Source: JAPPHA01 sp963662705 (GTDB lineage Bacteria > Pseudomonadota > Alphaproteobacteria > Rhodobacterales > Rhodobacteraceae). Taken from it: a DNA stretch of 64,000 nt. Below the pieces are notes generated by a model. The model saw only the letters and a list, made by a program, of their open reading frames with translations, was not told the origin of the DNA and did not search any database. Numbering within the stretch: position 1 is the stretch's first letter; each line of letters starts with the position of its first letter. Positions 18,269 to 27,572 of the stretch are shown here, one piece after another. Location: contig OY759767.1 in NCBI GenBank assembly GCA_963662705.2, positions 4,030,001-4,094,000 on the forward strand, given 5' to 3'. A program made the translations under genes and the position numbers.

Positions 18269-18966
18269 TCACCCTCGAGGACCGTGCCCGTGCTCTCGGC
18301 CTGCATGGACTGCTCGCCCGCTGGGGAGAGGTCGCCGAGGCCGACTGGCTCGAGGACCTCATCACCAACGAGGAGCACGAGCGACGCGCCCGCAGCTTCG
18401 AACGACGACGCGCCGCCGCCCGGCTCCCGGCCTTCTCCCCACTGGCCGACTTCGACTGGACATGGCCGCGCGACATCGACCGCGAAGCCATCGGTGAACT
18501 GATGACCCTCGCCTTCATCAGCCGTGCAGACAACGCCGTGCTCGTCGGCGGGCAGGGAACCGGAAAGACCATGATCGCCGCCAACATCGCCCACCAGGCG
18601 CTCCTGCGCGGACACACCGTGCGGTTCGAGGCCGCGCCAAACCTGCTCGCAGACCTCGCCGCCCTCGACAGCAGGCAGGCGCTCCTGCACCGCCTCACCG
18701 TGCTCGCGCGCCCGCGCCTCCTCGTCCTCGACGAAATCGGCTACATCAGGCTCGACAGCCGCCTCGCCGACATCCTCTACACCATCATCGCCCGGCGCTA
18801 CCGCAGACGCTCCACCATGATCACAACATCCCTCGGCTTCGCACAGTGGGACCGGGTCTTCCCCGGCGCCGCCGGAATCGCCGCCGCCGTCGACCGCCTG
18901 ACACACAAGGCGACAATCGTCGCCATCGACAGCGACTCCTGGAGGTTGCGCCATTCCGGGAACTGA
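18265..18966 (+). CDS. istB: IS21-family helper ATPase IstB
   Basis: A 233-residue DnaC/DnaA-like AAA+ ATPase. Walker A is GGQGTGKT (residues 95-102), Walker B is RLLVLDEIGYI; sensor residues follow in STMITTSLGF. IstB assembles on target DNA and activates IstA. Its start overlaps the istA stop (ATGA), and its 3' end overlaps the likely start of the Toprim gene, so all are translationally coupled. Confidence 0.93.
   Translation: MITLEDRARALGLHGLLARWGEVAEADWLEDLITNEEHERRARSFERRRAAARLPAFSPLADFDWTWPRDIDREAIGELMTLAFISRADNAVLVGGQGTGKTMIAANIAHQALLRGHTVRFEAAPNLLADLAALDSRQALLHRLTVLARPRLLVLDEIGYIRLDSRLADILYTIIARRYRRRSTMITTSLGFAQWDRVFPGAAGIAAAVDRLTHKATIVAIDSDSWRLRHSGN
18941..18955 (+). promoter_or_regulatory. 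Shine-Dalgarno GGAGGT placed before an ATT start
   Basis: GGAGGT (18941-18946) lies 6 nt before ATT (18953-18955) inside the 3' end of istB. The Toprim frame is open only from 18902, and no ATG, GTG or TTG precedes the conserved N-terminus. ATT with this spacing is the best start candidate. Confidence 0.5.
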
Positions 18967-19834
18967 CCGCCCGCGCGTCGACTTCGACGCCCTCAAGCGC
19001 AGGCCCTTCGAAGACATCGCCGCACAGTGGGGATATGCCCGGGACCTCAAGGCCTCGACACGCAACTGTCCCGTGTTGCGGGCCGACGGACAGCCAAAGC
19101 TCGTCCTCGGGAAACGCGGCAACGGACACTGGGTCTACTTCAACACACAGGACAACACCGACAACGGAACCATCATCGACTTCATGGTCAACAGGGGCCT
19201 GACCTTCGCCGATATCCGGGACCGGTTCGCACCGTCCCAAACCACCGCCCCGCAGGCCGCGGCATCCTTCCGCGACACCTGGAAGGCCGCGAAACCCCAT
19301 CCCGCGCCGCCATGGCTGATCAGCCGCGGCATCACGGCGCACACGCTGAAAACCACACGCCCGACCATCCGCTGCGACCGGAACGGACGGGTCCTGTTCG
19401 CCCACCGGGACCGGCACCGCTCTCTCACCGGCTTCGAGATCGCGCCCCCCGACGGGCCACGCCGCTTCGCAACCGGCGGAACACGGGCCCTCTGTGCCAT
19501 CCACGCCGCAACACAAGCCGCATCCCTGCGGGCGCTCGTCGTCACCGAAAGCGGCCTTGATGCTCTCAGCATCGCTCAACTCGAACACTGCCCGCCCGAC
19601 CATGCCTTCCTCTCCACCGCAGGCGCGCCGTCACGATCCCAGTGCGCCCAGATCCAGCATGCCGCCAATATCCTTCCAAACCTCGAGGCCCTCGTGCTCG
19701 CACAGGACGGCGACGAGGCCGGGGACCGACAGGGCGAAGCCATCCGCAAAGCCGTCGTCCTGCCCGATCACGTCAGGCTCGAAAGACGCAGACCTCCCGA
19801 CAGCATGGACTGGAATGACATCGTCAGGGAATGA
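18953..19834 (+). CDS. Toprim/DUF3991-like protein carried by the IS21 element
   Basis: Read from ATT 18953 the protein has 293 residues: VDFDALKRRPFEDIAAQWGY, a KLVLGKRGNGHWVYFN...DNGTIIDFM module as in plasmid Toprim/DUF3991 proteins, LISRGIT, and a Toprim domain with the Glu motif VVTESGLDALS and the acidic pair in AQDGDEAGD. Toprim domains work in primases, topoisomerases and nucleases; relatives lie near relaxases on plasmids. From the first ordinary start (GTG 19073) about 40 conserved residues would be lost. Alternatives are an undetected frameshift from istB. Its place after istB suggests it is passenger or accessory to transposition. Confidence 0.7.
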   Translation: MPGTDRPRVDFDALKRRPFEDIAAQWGYARDLKASTRNCPVLRADGQPKLVLGKRGNGHWVYFNTQDNTDNGTIIDFMVNRGLTFADIRDRFAPSQTTAPQAAASFRDTWKAAKPHPAPPWLISRGITAHTLKTTRPTIRCDRNGRVLFAHRDRHRSLTGFEIAPPDGPRRFATGGTRALCAIHAATQAASLRALVVTESGLDALSIAQLEHCPPDHAFLSTAGAPSRSQCAQIQHAANILPNLEALVLAQDGDEAGDRQGEAIRKAVVLPDHVRLERRRPPDSMDWNDIVRE

Positions 19835-20152
19835 GCGGCAACGCTCCCGAGCAAGGCCGCGGCACCGGGCCGAAACCCCGAAAAGCCCGATGAAAGAAGT
19901 TCCCCGCTCGCATGGCACGTCAACCGACGCCCGAATCAAACCTCCGAAAACACCCTGCCGAACAGGCCGACGGGAAAGAAAACCGTCCAGTGCAGGCCAA
20001 CCACGCACAACGAAAACATCCCCGATGGCCCAGATTCGATCGCCAGGACAGACCGACTAAACCAGAAAACGCGCAATACCACCCAAAATCCCGCGCTTCT
20101 CAAAAACCGTTAACAACCAGGCAAGTGGGGAATTTTGCGACGGGAACTGGTC
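19835..20152. other. Right end of the IS21 element, non-coding
   Basis: No gene. It runs from the Toprim stop to the junction with the RES gene. I could not find clear inverted copies of the left-end motifs; the last part (about 20126-20152) resembles neither flank and is presumably the IS end. Confidence 0.4.
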
Positions 20153-20162
20153 GTGTCGACCC

Positions 20163-20404
20163 CGGCACTGTATGAACAGACCGTCTTGTGGGCCGTAGCG
20201 ATCCACGGCGATATCCCGGATGCGGACGGTCTCGTCTGGACCTCCAACCAGTGCGATCCCGACGACGCATACGTGTTCTTCGGCGACCGTGTTTACGAAA
20301 GCGACTTTACGGTGGTGCGTTCACGTAATGGAGATACCGACAAATCGTTCTTGACTGATATCTGGGGCGAGAACCGGCTTCGGTGTATCGCGCTGACAAT
20401 CTGA
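20163..20404 (+). pseudogene. RES-domain toxin, C-terminal part
   Basis: Encodes PALYEQTVLWAVAIHGDIPD, then GLVWTSNQCDPDDAYVFFGD and a short tail ending at 20404. This is the usual end of RES domains (aromatic-W-A-x-x-I/L-H, then GL-x-W/Y-x-S). It continues the frame broken at 15937 and has no ribosome-binding site of its own. Confidence 0.78.
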
Positions 20405-20953
20405 GAACTTCTCCTGCGTCCAGGCTTGGCCAATTCACCTGCCATCCAAGCATAAGAAAAGGAGACCTGCCTGTAGAATACGGCTTGATCGCGTCACGTC
20501 GCTCCAGTTGGCTGCTTCGTGTGACGCCGACCGGCTGTTTTGACCAACACTCGGGTGGTACATTGTTAACATTTTGCACCTTGCGAGAAATTCTCCGACG
20601 GCTCTTTTGTCAGGTTTCGAATTTCATGATTGCTTCCTGTCACCCCCCTTGCAGAGGTATCCTCAAGCGGTCATCCCCCGAGCTCAGTCCTAACAAATTT
20701 TAACATCAGATTGCAGTTTGCAGAGTCCCGTATTCCAGCCACATTCATGTGTTTTCAGTTCTCAATTGAAAGCGTCTGTCGTCTGGTAGGGAGTTGGCAG
20801 GATTTCACAGTAATGCGAAACGGATCAACATTCACATCAAGCTGCTTTTCTGAGTTTTCTGAATATGACAAGACTCGAGAAAAACATTACCCCGGGCATA
20901 TGTCAGCAAGCTGACAGGGACGCACCGGGGTATTCATCGGAAAAATTAAGCCT
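20405..20953. other. AT-rich gene-free stretch
   Basis: Noticeably richer in A/T than its neighbours. No supported gene. Its end should contain the promoter of the Abi-like gene. The composition suggests foreign origin with the Abi-like locus. Confidence 0.4.
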
Positions 20954-21643
20954 TTGCCGTTTCCGAATCAATACCTTTCTGGCCTGTCTGATGCAGAAGT
21001 TGCCGCAATTGTTGAGAACATCAGCCGTGAACGCTTGGTGACATATCTCCAAGTGACAGCGGATGATCGCGAGGCCCTGACGTTATATCAGATCAATGGG
21101 AAGCTCTCGAAACATATCTTTGAAATCATTTGCGGATTTGAGGTCGCTTTGCGGACCCGTGTGTCAGAGTCCATAGCAGAGTATTATCCCAGGGACGACT
21201 GGTTCCGTTGCAGAAAATTTGTCATGAATTTGACCGAAATGCACCGCGGGAATATCCGGGAGGTGAGGAAACGGTTGAAAGCGTTCGGTCAGTGCGAGCG
21301 GCCTGGGCGTGTCATTGCCGGATTGACGTTTCATTTCTGGACTGCAATGCATGAGAACAAGTATCGAGATATTATCTGGGTGCCGCATCTCCATAAAATT
21401 TGGCCAAAAGGCGAAAACCTGAAACAAGTTCACAAGAGCTTGTAGAAAACGCGGGATCTGCGAAACCGGATTGCCCATCACGAGCCGATATTCCATGAGA
21501 GTTGGCACATGCGTGTTGATGAAATCTGGAGCAGGTTTGCGCAGATTTCTCCTGAAAAAACCGCTTGGTATCGATCCCGACTAAACGCAAAAGTTACGAC
21601 TTCAAGCGATCTGTGTGCGAGACTGGTGAATCAAGGGATGAAC
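20954..21643 (+). pseudogene. Abi-like (HEPN) protein gene with an in-frame TAG, ended by IS66 insertion
   Basis: Encodes an Abi-like protein: NQYLSGLSDAEVAAIV, EALTLYQINGKLSKHIFEII, FEVALRTRVSESIAEYY, DDWF. A TAG at 21443-21445 stops the first 163 residues. The same frame then continues KTRDLRNRIAHHEPIFHESW, the family's HEPN-type RNase motif (R-x4-H in RNRIAH), to NQGMN, where the IS66-family element begins. Across the element the frame would end two codons later (NN, stop at 23917-23919). Abi-like proteins are thought to abort phage infection. The start is a TTG. It is either dead or depends on amber readthrough. Confidence 0.75.
21636..21643. repeat. Target duplication of the IS66-family element, left copy
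   Basis: GGATGAAC, repeated exactly at 23904-23911 on the other side of the element. Eight base pairs is the IS66-family duplication length. Confidence 0.9.
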
Positions 21644-21685
21644 GTAACTACTCACCCGTTCACGATTGAGATCGGGGTTCTGTGT

Positions 21686-23134
21686 TTACCTGACCATCTC
21701 AGCGGCCCGTCCTGCGAGCGCGATCTGGATGGCGACGAGTGGATTGTAACCCATCGCAGCCATTGATTGCAGGTAACTTGAGATTCGGCACCAGTACTCG
21801 GCATAGACGCGGGTTCGGAAGCATCCGGAGACCTTCATCTTGACCTTTGCCATCCTGAGGCCCCTTTCTCCCGCATTGTTCGTAAAGCTGACATCGGGGT
21901 CGTGTATGAAGCGCAGCACGGCGTCTTCGTGTTTCTTGAGCCGCTCGTGCAGGTTGTGGGCATCGGACTTTGCGATGCGTCCGCGCTGGCCTTTCTTGCG
22001 CTTGGGGATTTCGGGCAGTTCCCCGGCTCCCCGTGTGAGGATGGTTCGGTATCGCTTGCGGATGGCGCGGTATTCGGCCTCGCTCAGGGTCCTGGTTTCG
22101 CTTGTGTTGACCCTGTGGCAGGCCTCGCACAGCAGTTTCTTCATCAGGCGTGCCCAGCGGTAACCGTTGGACTCGATAATGAAAGCCAGTTCACGCAGCA
22201 AATGAGCGCCACAGAGGCCGTGCCTGCATTTGTCGTAGGAGAAGTATGACGCCCAGCAGTCGTGGATCAGTGTGCCGGTGAAGCGGGGAATGATGCCGAT
22301 GTCATCGATCGCTTCCGCCCCGCGCTTTCGATGCAGGAACTTCAGGGTCAGCGATCCGTCGGTGATGATATGCAGCCAGTGGTTCTTCCCATCGACCCGC
22401 ATGCCGGTTTCGTCGGCATGCAGGGCCGGGCGCGTCAGCAGGCGTTCGATGGCGGCCTGTTCCCACGCTTCGAGCGCATCATGGAGGCGCCGGATGTAAT
22501 TGAGGCAGGTGGCTTCGGATATCCTGAGGCCGGAGATCGCCTGCACCAGCGCGACGGTGCGCCGTAGCGAGAGCATGTGGGCGACCAGCAGGTTGATGAT
22601 GAAGGCCATGAAGCCGACGCCGTATTGCCGCGGCCCCGGCATGGTGTCGGGGAACTGTCCCCTGGTTCGGGCCCGGCACTCGGGGCAGTCCTTGATCTCG
22701 GCATCGACCTTGTGCTCGACGACCTCGAAGATGATATCGAAGCTGATGCGCCGTTCGTGTGCCGTGGGCGTGACGCCGGACAGGTCGGCGCCGCAGGCTT
22801 CGCAGGTCTCGACGGTGATCGTCTCACTGGTGGTGACTTTCCGGAGATTGGCTCCGGTCTCATCGCCTGGTTCCTTCGCTCTGGCTCTGCGCCTGGAACG
22901 CGCCGCGGTCTCGTCCTTGTCATCCATCTGCGATGGAGGGATGCCGGAGTTCTTGCTGGTTTTCGGGGTGGTCTTTTCCAGCAGGATGGAGATCAGGATG
23001 CTCAGCAGGGTCATCAGGACCCGGATTACGGCGTCGACTTCGCCGGACAGCTTGCCGGCCGCACGCAGGGCCTCGACGTCGGCCCGCGCGGCCTCGAACT
23101 CGTCGCGCAGCGACTTCCCGTTCACCGTCGCCAT
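21686..23134 (-). CDS. IS66-family transposase (TnpC-type)
   Basis: A 482-residue IS66 transposase. It has an N-terminal coiled helix (leucine-zipper-like), the linker KTSKNSGIPPSQ, a zinc ribbon (CEACGADL, CPECRARTRG), and the catalytic domain with HADETGMRV, HDCWASYFSY and NNAGERGLRMAKVKMKVSG carrying the DDE residues, plus the CGAHLLREL motif. It is translated from an ATG overlapping the end of the methylase gene, so expression is coupled. Confidence 0.94.
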   Translation of the reverse strand: MATVNGKSLRDEFEAARADVEALRAAGKLSGEVDAVIRVLMTLLSILISILLEKTTPKTSKNSGIPPSQMDDKDETAARSRRRARAKEPGDETGANLRKVTTSETITVETCEACGADLSGVTPTAHERRISFDIIFEVVEHKVDAEIKDCPECRARTRGQFPDTMPGPRQYGVGFMAFIINLLVAHMLSLRRTVALVQAISGLRISEATCLNYIRRLHDALEAWEQAAIERLLTRPALHADETGMRVDGKNHWLHIITDGSLTLKFLHRKRGAEAIDDIGIIPRFTGTLIHDCWASYFSYDKCRHGLCGAHLLRELAFIIESNGYRWARLMKKLLCEACHRVNTSETRTLSEAEYRAIRKRYRTILTRGAGELPEIPKRKKGQRGRIAKSDAHNLHERLKKHEDAVLRFIHDPDVSFTNNAGERGLRMAKVKMKVSGCFRTRVYAEYWCRISSYLQSMAAMGYNPLVAIQIALAGRAAEMVR

Positions 23135-23796
23135 GACCCGTCCTCGACCGCCATGACCGCGGCCAGCACCGCCAGGCGCTCGCCCGGGGGCATCGCCGCA
23201 TAGCGCCGCGCCCAGTTCTCGGCCTTGCGCTTGACCGTCTGGCGATGGGTGAAGTTCCGCCCGGCAAACCGGGCCCAGTGAACCCGGTCGGGCGCGAAGT
23301 TGAACCAGATCGACTCGGTGACCACCGCCGCATGGTTGTTGACCTGCAGCGACAGGGACCGCCAGTCGGCAAGATGGGTCTCGTAGAGCCGGCTCGGGTA
23401 GCCGGAGATCATGACCTGGCAGTCCAGCGACTTCAGCAAGTCCAGCAGCGCCACATGCGACGCGTCGTCAAGATCGTGACGGTACCGGCGTTCGGAGCGC
23501 CGGGTTGCCTGAAGGTAGGGTGGATCGCAGTAAACCAGTTCACGGCCCTGGAAGGGGAAGGCTTCAAGGAAACTGAATGCGCACCCTTGGTGCAACTCTA
23601 CCGGGTAGTCGCAGGTGAAGCCGTCAATGGCGCGCTGATCAAGATCGATGCCGATGTTGCGCTGTGCGGGAAGCTTCCGCTTCATGATCGCGCCGCCCCC
23701 AAGAAATGGCTCGATATACACATCGTGCGGCGGCTGGGACGCTACAATCGCCTGGCAAAGACCAGAGGTCCCCTTCGAACCAAACCACATTGCCAT
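23122..23796 (-). CDS. D12-class DNA adenine methylase carried by the IS66-family element
   Basis: About 224 residues of the Dam/D12 class. The AdoMet-binding motif is IEPFLGGGA and the catalytic motif is VYCDPPY; NIGIDLDQRAID and the QVMISGYPS region fit. The family methylates adenine N6. It lies within the element's inverted repeats and overlaps the transposase by 13 nt, so it is a passenger that might mark element DNA or affect transposition, as Dam does for IS10 and IS50 (analogy only). The start is ATG 23796 or 23790; a TTG at 23808 is possible. Confidence 0.85.
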   Translation of the reverse strand: MAMWFGSKGTSGLCQAIVASQPPHDVYIEPFLGGGAIMKRKLPAQRNIGIDLDQRAIDGFTCDYPVELHQGCAFSFLEAFPFQGRELVYCDPPYLQATRRSERRYRHDLDDASHVALLDLLKSLDCQVMISGYPSRLYETHLADWRSLSLQVNNHAAVVTESIWFNFAPDRVHWARFAGRNFTHRQTVKRKAENWARRYAAMPPGERLAVLAAVMAVEDGSWRR

Positions 23797-23903
23797 CGAC
23801 CGAACCAACCCCGCGTCAAAACCGGACGCAGCCTCGATAGGACGTCAAACCTATGTTGTCAACAACGAAAAACCGAAAGTGATCAAAAGGGGTGAGTAGT
23901 TAC

Positions 23904-23911
23904 GGATGAAC
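23904..23911. repeat. Target duplication of the IS66-family element, right copy
   Basis: GGATGAAC, identical to 21636-21643, immediately after the right inverted repeat. The 248 nt from here to the formate dehydrogenase start contain the last codons of the disrupted Abi-like frame and no other gene. Confidence 0.9.
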
Positions 23912-24159
23912 AATAATTGACAACGAGCTTTGGTGCATGCTGCTTCGAAACCTGTCTCTAAACCTTGTTGGAGATGTAGGGGTGTTGTCGCGTTTTGTCG
24001 ACACATAGCCATTCAATTGAAAAGCAGCGACAAGACGCGGCGCGGTTCGCGATGTTTCCTGACCACCCCGGGATCCGTACATGCGAATTGCACCCAATCG
24101 ACAATTCGTTGTAGGAGTTCCGGGAATCTCACCCCATGACGGAAAATTGCGAGGATACA

Positions 24160-26949
24160 ATGCCGGATACCAAGTTCACTCTTGATGGCGTTGCCGTCAC
24201 GGCCAAAGCCGGCGAAACCATTTGGGAAGTGGCCAAGGGCCAGGGCACGCTGATTCCGCATCTCTGCCACGCAGACCAGCCGGGCTACCGATCCGACGGA
24301 AACTGCCGCGCATGCATGGTTGAAATCGAGGGCGAGCGGACGCTGGCCGCGTCGTGCATCAGGACGCCAACCGAGGGCATGGTCGTACACACGGCAACCA
24401 ACAGGGCCGTCAAGGCGCGCAGGCTGGTTTCGGAACTGCTCCTGGCAGACCAGCCCGAACGCGAGATTGCCCATGATCGGTCGTCCCATTTCTGGGACAT
24501 GGCCAGTCTTCAGGATATTTCGGAGTCACGGTTCCCGGCAGTCGAGACAAGCCGCGTTCCGCTGCTCGATGACAGCCATGTGGCGATGAAGGTCAATCTC
24601 GACGCGTGCATACATTGCAACCTGTGTGTGCGTGCCTGCCGGGAGGTGCAGGTGAACGACGTTATCGGAATGGCGGGCCGCGGACATGACAGCAAGATCG
24701 TGTTCGACATGAATGATCCCATGGGTGCATCGACTTGTGTCGCTTGCGGCGAATGCGTCCAGGCCTGTCCGACCGGTGCCCTGTTGCCTGCCTCCCTGGT
24801 CGATGCCAACCAGGCCGGCGACAGCCGAGATTACGACCGCGCCGTCGACTCGGTCTGCCCGTACTGCGGTGTCGGGTGCCAGATCAGTCTGAAGGTGAAG
24901 GACGAGAAGATCCTCTGGGTCGACGGAGCCCGCGGCCCCGCCAATGAACAGCGCCTTTGCGTAAAGGGACGCTTCGGCTTCGACTTCGTGAACCATGAGC
25001 ATCGGCTTACCCGTCCTCTCATTCGTCGTCCGGGCCGCCCGAAGCGTCTTGATGTCGACCCGGCGAATCCCCTGGAGCATTTTCGCGAAGCCAGTTGGGA
25101 GGAAGCCCTTGACGCAGCGGTCGGAGGCCTTGCGGGAATTCGGGATCGTCATGGCGGGCGGGCGGTTGCCGGTTTCGGATCGGCCAAATGCACGAATGAA
25201 GAGGCCTACCTGTTCCAGAAATTGATCCGGCAGGGATTTGGTCACAACAATGTCGACCACTGTACCCGGCTCTGTCACGCATCCTCGGTCGCGGCACTCA
25301 TGGAGAACATCGGCTCCGGCGCGGTTACGGCAACGTTCAACGAGATTGAACACGCTGATGTCGCGATCGTGATCGGTGCCAACCCGGTTGAAAACCACCC
25401 GGTCGCGGCGACGTATTTCAAGCAGTTTTCCAAGCGCGGCGGGAAACTGATCGTGATGGATCCTCGAGGCCAGGCCTTGAGGCGTCATGCATCCCACATG
25501 CTTCAATTCCGTCCCGGAACGGATGTCTCGATGCTGAACGCGATCATGAACGTGATCGTCGAGGAGGAGATGTACGATCGCCAGTACATCAGCGCCTACA
25601 CCGAAAACTGGGAGGCCCAAAAGGCTCACCTGGCGGGATTCCCGCCCGAGAAAATGGCGGATATCTGCGGCATATCGGCTGATGCCTTGAGGGATGTTGC
25701 CCGAACCTTTGCGCGTGCACGTGCCGCGATGATCTTCTGGGGCATGGGGATTTCCCAGCACGTTCACGGCACCGACAATTCCCGTTGCCTGATCTCGCTC
25801 GCACTCATGACCGGCCAGGTCGGACGCCCCGGGACCGGGCTTCATCCCCTCAGGGGGCAAAACAACGTGCAGGGAGCATCTGACGCCGGGCTGATCCCGA
25901 TGTTCCTGCCGGATTACCAGAGCGTCACGAACGACGACATCAGGAAGAGTTTCGCGAACACCTGGATTTCCCGGGACTTTTCGGACCAGCCGGGTCTGAC
26001 TGTCGTCGAGATCATGGACGCGGTGCATGCCGGAGACATCCGTGGAATGTACATTCTTGGCGAGAATCCGGCGATGTCCGATCCTGACCTCGAACACGCC
26101 CGTGACGCTCTGGCCAAGCTGGATCACCTCGTGGTCCAGGACATCTTCCTGACCGAAACCGCGAATTACGCGGATGTCGTTCTTCCGGCTTCAGCCTTCG
26201 TTGAAAAATCCGGAACCGTCACCAACACCAATCGCCAGGTCCAGATGGGCCGTCCAGCCGTTGCACCTCCGGGTGAAGCCCGGGAGGACTGGGCAATCAT
26301 CGTCGACCTGGCCAGGGGGCTGGGCCTTCCCTGGCAGTACACGCACCCGTCGGAAGTGTTCGCGGAAATGAAACAGAACATGCGTTCGCTCGACAACATT
26401 ACGTGGGACAGGCTCGAGGAGCAGAATGCGGTGACATATCCGACCGAGTCCTTCGACGACCCAGGTCAGCCGATCGTGTTCGGAGACGGATTCCCCCGGC
26501 CGGACGGGCGAGGGAAGTTCACCCCGGCCGGAATCGTGCCTCCTGACGATGTCCCCGACGAGGATTACCCGATGATCCTTACCACGGGGCGGCAACTTGA
26601 ACATTGGCACACGGGCTCGATGACGCGGCGGGCGCGGGTTCTCGACGCGATCGAACCGGAAGCCAGCTGCTCGCTGAACCCGAGAACACTCAGGCAACTG
26701 GGAATTGCCGCGGGTGAACATGTCAAGATTTCGACCAAGCGAGGATCGATCACGATCATGGCGCGCGAGGACAGGGCAGTTTCCGAAGACATGGTCTTTG
26801 TTCCCTTCGCCTATGTCGAAGCGGCTGCCAATGTCCTGACCAACCCGGCGCTCGATCCGTTCGGCAAGATTCCGGAATTCAAGTTCTCGGCGGTCAAAGT
26901 AGAGCCCGTGGACCTTTCGGTTGAACCAGGACAATTCGCCACTGGGTAG
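24160..26949 (+). CDS. fdhA: Formate dehydrogenase alpha subunit (molybdopterin/tungstopterin enzyme)
   Basis: About 929 residues, FdsA/FdhA type. Order: 2Fe-2S ferredoxin-like domain (HLCHADQPG, GNCRACMVEIEG), His-Cys region, two 4Fe-4S clusters (CIHCNLCVRAC and CVACGECVQACPTGAL), then the molybdopterin domain with its own cluster (VCPYCGVGC), the probable catalytic Cys in GSAKCTNEEAYLFQ, HCTRLCH, and the C-terminal pterin-binding domain. It oxidises formate to CO2, passing electrons to partner subunits. No fdhB, fdhG or fdhD is nearby, so partners must be elsewhere. GAGG lies 5 nt before ATG 24160; an upstream ATG (24136) is possible. Confidence 0.93.
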   Translation: MPDTKFTLDGVAVTAKAGETIWEVAKGQGTLIPHLCHADQPGYRSDGNCRACMVEIEGERTLAASCIRTPTEGMVVHTATNRAVKARRLVSELLLADQPEREIAHDRSSHFWDMASLQDISESRFPAVETSRVPLLDDSHVAMKVNLDACIHCNLCVRACREVQVNDVIGMAGRGHDSKIVFDMNDPMGASTCVACGECVQACPTGALLPASLVDANQAGDSRDYDRAVDSVCPYCGVGCQISLKVKDEKILWVDGARGPANEQRLCVKGRFGFDFVNHEHRLTRPLIRRPGRPKRLDVDPANPLEHFREASWEEALDAAVGGLAGIRDRHGGRAVAGFGSAKCTNEEAYLFQKLIRQGFGHNNVDHCTRLCHASSVAALMENIGSGAVTATFNEIEHADVAIVIGANPVENHPVAATYFKQFSKRGGKLIVMDPRGQALRRHASHMLQFRPGTDVSMLNAIMNVIVEEEMYDRQYISAYTENWEAQKAHLAGFPPEKMADICGISADALRDVARTFARARAAMIFWGMGISQHVHGTDNSRCLISLALMTGQVGRPGTGLHPLRGQNNVQGASDAGLIPMFLPDYQSVTNDDIRKSFANTWISRDFSDQPGLTVVEIMDAVHAGDIRGMYILGENPAMSDPDLEHARDALAKLDHLVVQDIFLTETANYADVVLPASAFVEKSGTVTNTNRQVQMGRPAVAPPGEAREDWAIIVDLARGLGLPWQYTHPSEVFAEMKQNMRSLDNITWDRLEEQNAVTYPTESFDDPGQPIVFGDGFPRPDGRGKFTPAGIVPPDDVPDEDYPMILTTGRQLEHWHTGSMTRRARVLDAIEPEASCSLNPRTLRQLGIAAGEHVKISTKRGSITIMAREDRAVSEDMVFVPFAYVEAAANVLTNPALDPFGKIPEFKFSAVKVEPVDLSVEPGQFATG

Positions 26950-27572
26950 CCCGCTGACGCAGACATGTTTCGGTTCCCCGCTTTCGAACCTGTTCGGCTG
27001 GATTGATCCGGTTTTTCCGGTCTACTGTACGCCCATGTTGCCCGGATATCTGATACAGGTTCACTGGCCGGCAAGCAGTCCCACTTGAGTGCGCTGAGAA
27101 CGCTACCGGAAGTCAGGGTTCGATCCTGGAGCCTTTTGGCAATCCCGCCTGACGCCGATTCGTCAACCCGCCGGATGCCGGATTCGAGGCATTGCAACCT
27201 GTGGGCGCTCCTCGAACAGTGCGTGCATTTCGGGCCAGTGTCGCGTCTTGGGCGGTTTTCCGCTTCGAGACGGATCAAGTTGTTTCAGCAACTGGGGCGA
27301 AATCAAGATCTTGCAACACTCTTACCTTGATGGAAACAAGGCCTTTCGCGCCATCCCTTTAGGCTGGGTGGCAATGCCACGCCTGGTCGGTGCCTTGGTG
27401 TCTGGAAATTCAGCCGTGCAATCTTGTCAAGCTCGCTAATCCTGCCCCCTGCCAGAGATACTGGAAAACTACCGACCCCAATGTTCGACATTCGTCTGGG
27501 AGATCCTCAGCCTCTGTCGATTATCCCCTTTTCGCTGGACAAGTTCGGCGTTTCAGCAGGAGAACCGTTGCC
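26950..27572. other. Intergenic region between fdhA and a toxin-antitoxin pair
   Basis: No gene supported. Short frames lack ribosome-binding sites and family features. AGGAG at 27558-27562 belongs to the antitoxin gene. Confidence 0.4.

Larger units (their letters stand above)
15938..20152 (+). mobile_element. IS21-family element with accessory zinc protein and Toprim cargo
   Basis: A 4.2 kb element inserted in the RES toxin gene. It holds a small Cys-rich protein, istA, istB and a Toprim/DUF3991-like gene, all on the plus strand and nearly contiguous. Typical IS21 elements are 2-2.5 kb with istAB only. Boundaries are inferred from the re-joined RES reading frame: GTGTCGACCC occurs at 15928-15937 and 20153-20162 and is either the target duplication (IS21 members make 4-8 bp) or partly terminal repeat, so the edge is uncertain by up to about 15 bp. 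Confidence 0.75.
21644..23903 (-). mobile_element. IS66-family element with a DNA methylase passenger
   Basis: Complete 2260-bp element. Terminal inverted repeats are GTAACTACTCACCC at 21644-21657 and its reverse complement at 23890-23903, starting with the GTAA typical of IS66. A perfect 8-bp target duplication flanks it. It holds a DNA adenine methylase gene and one transposase gene overlapping by 13 nt, and lacks the tnpA and tnpB helper genes of classical IS66. Intact ends and duplication point to recent insertion. Confidence 0.92.

Noticed and set aside
24526..26127. 533-codon minus-strand open frame
   Set aside because: Antisense to the formate dehydrogenase gene; long antisense frames are expected in GC-rich coding DNA.
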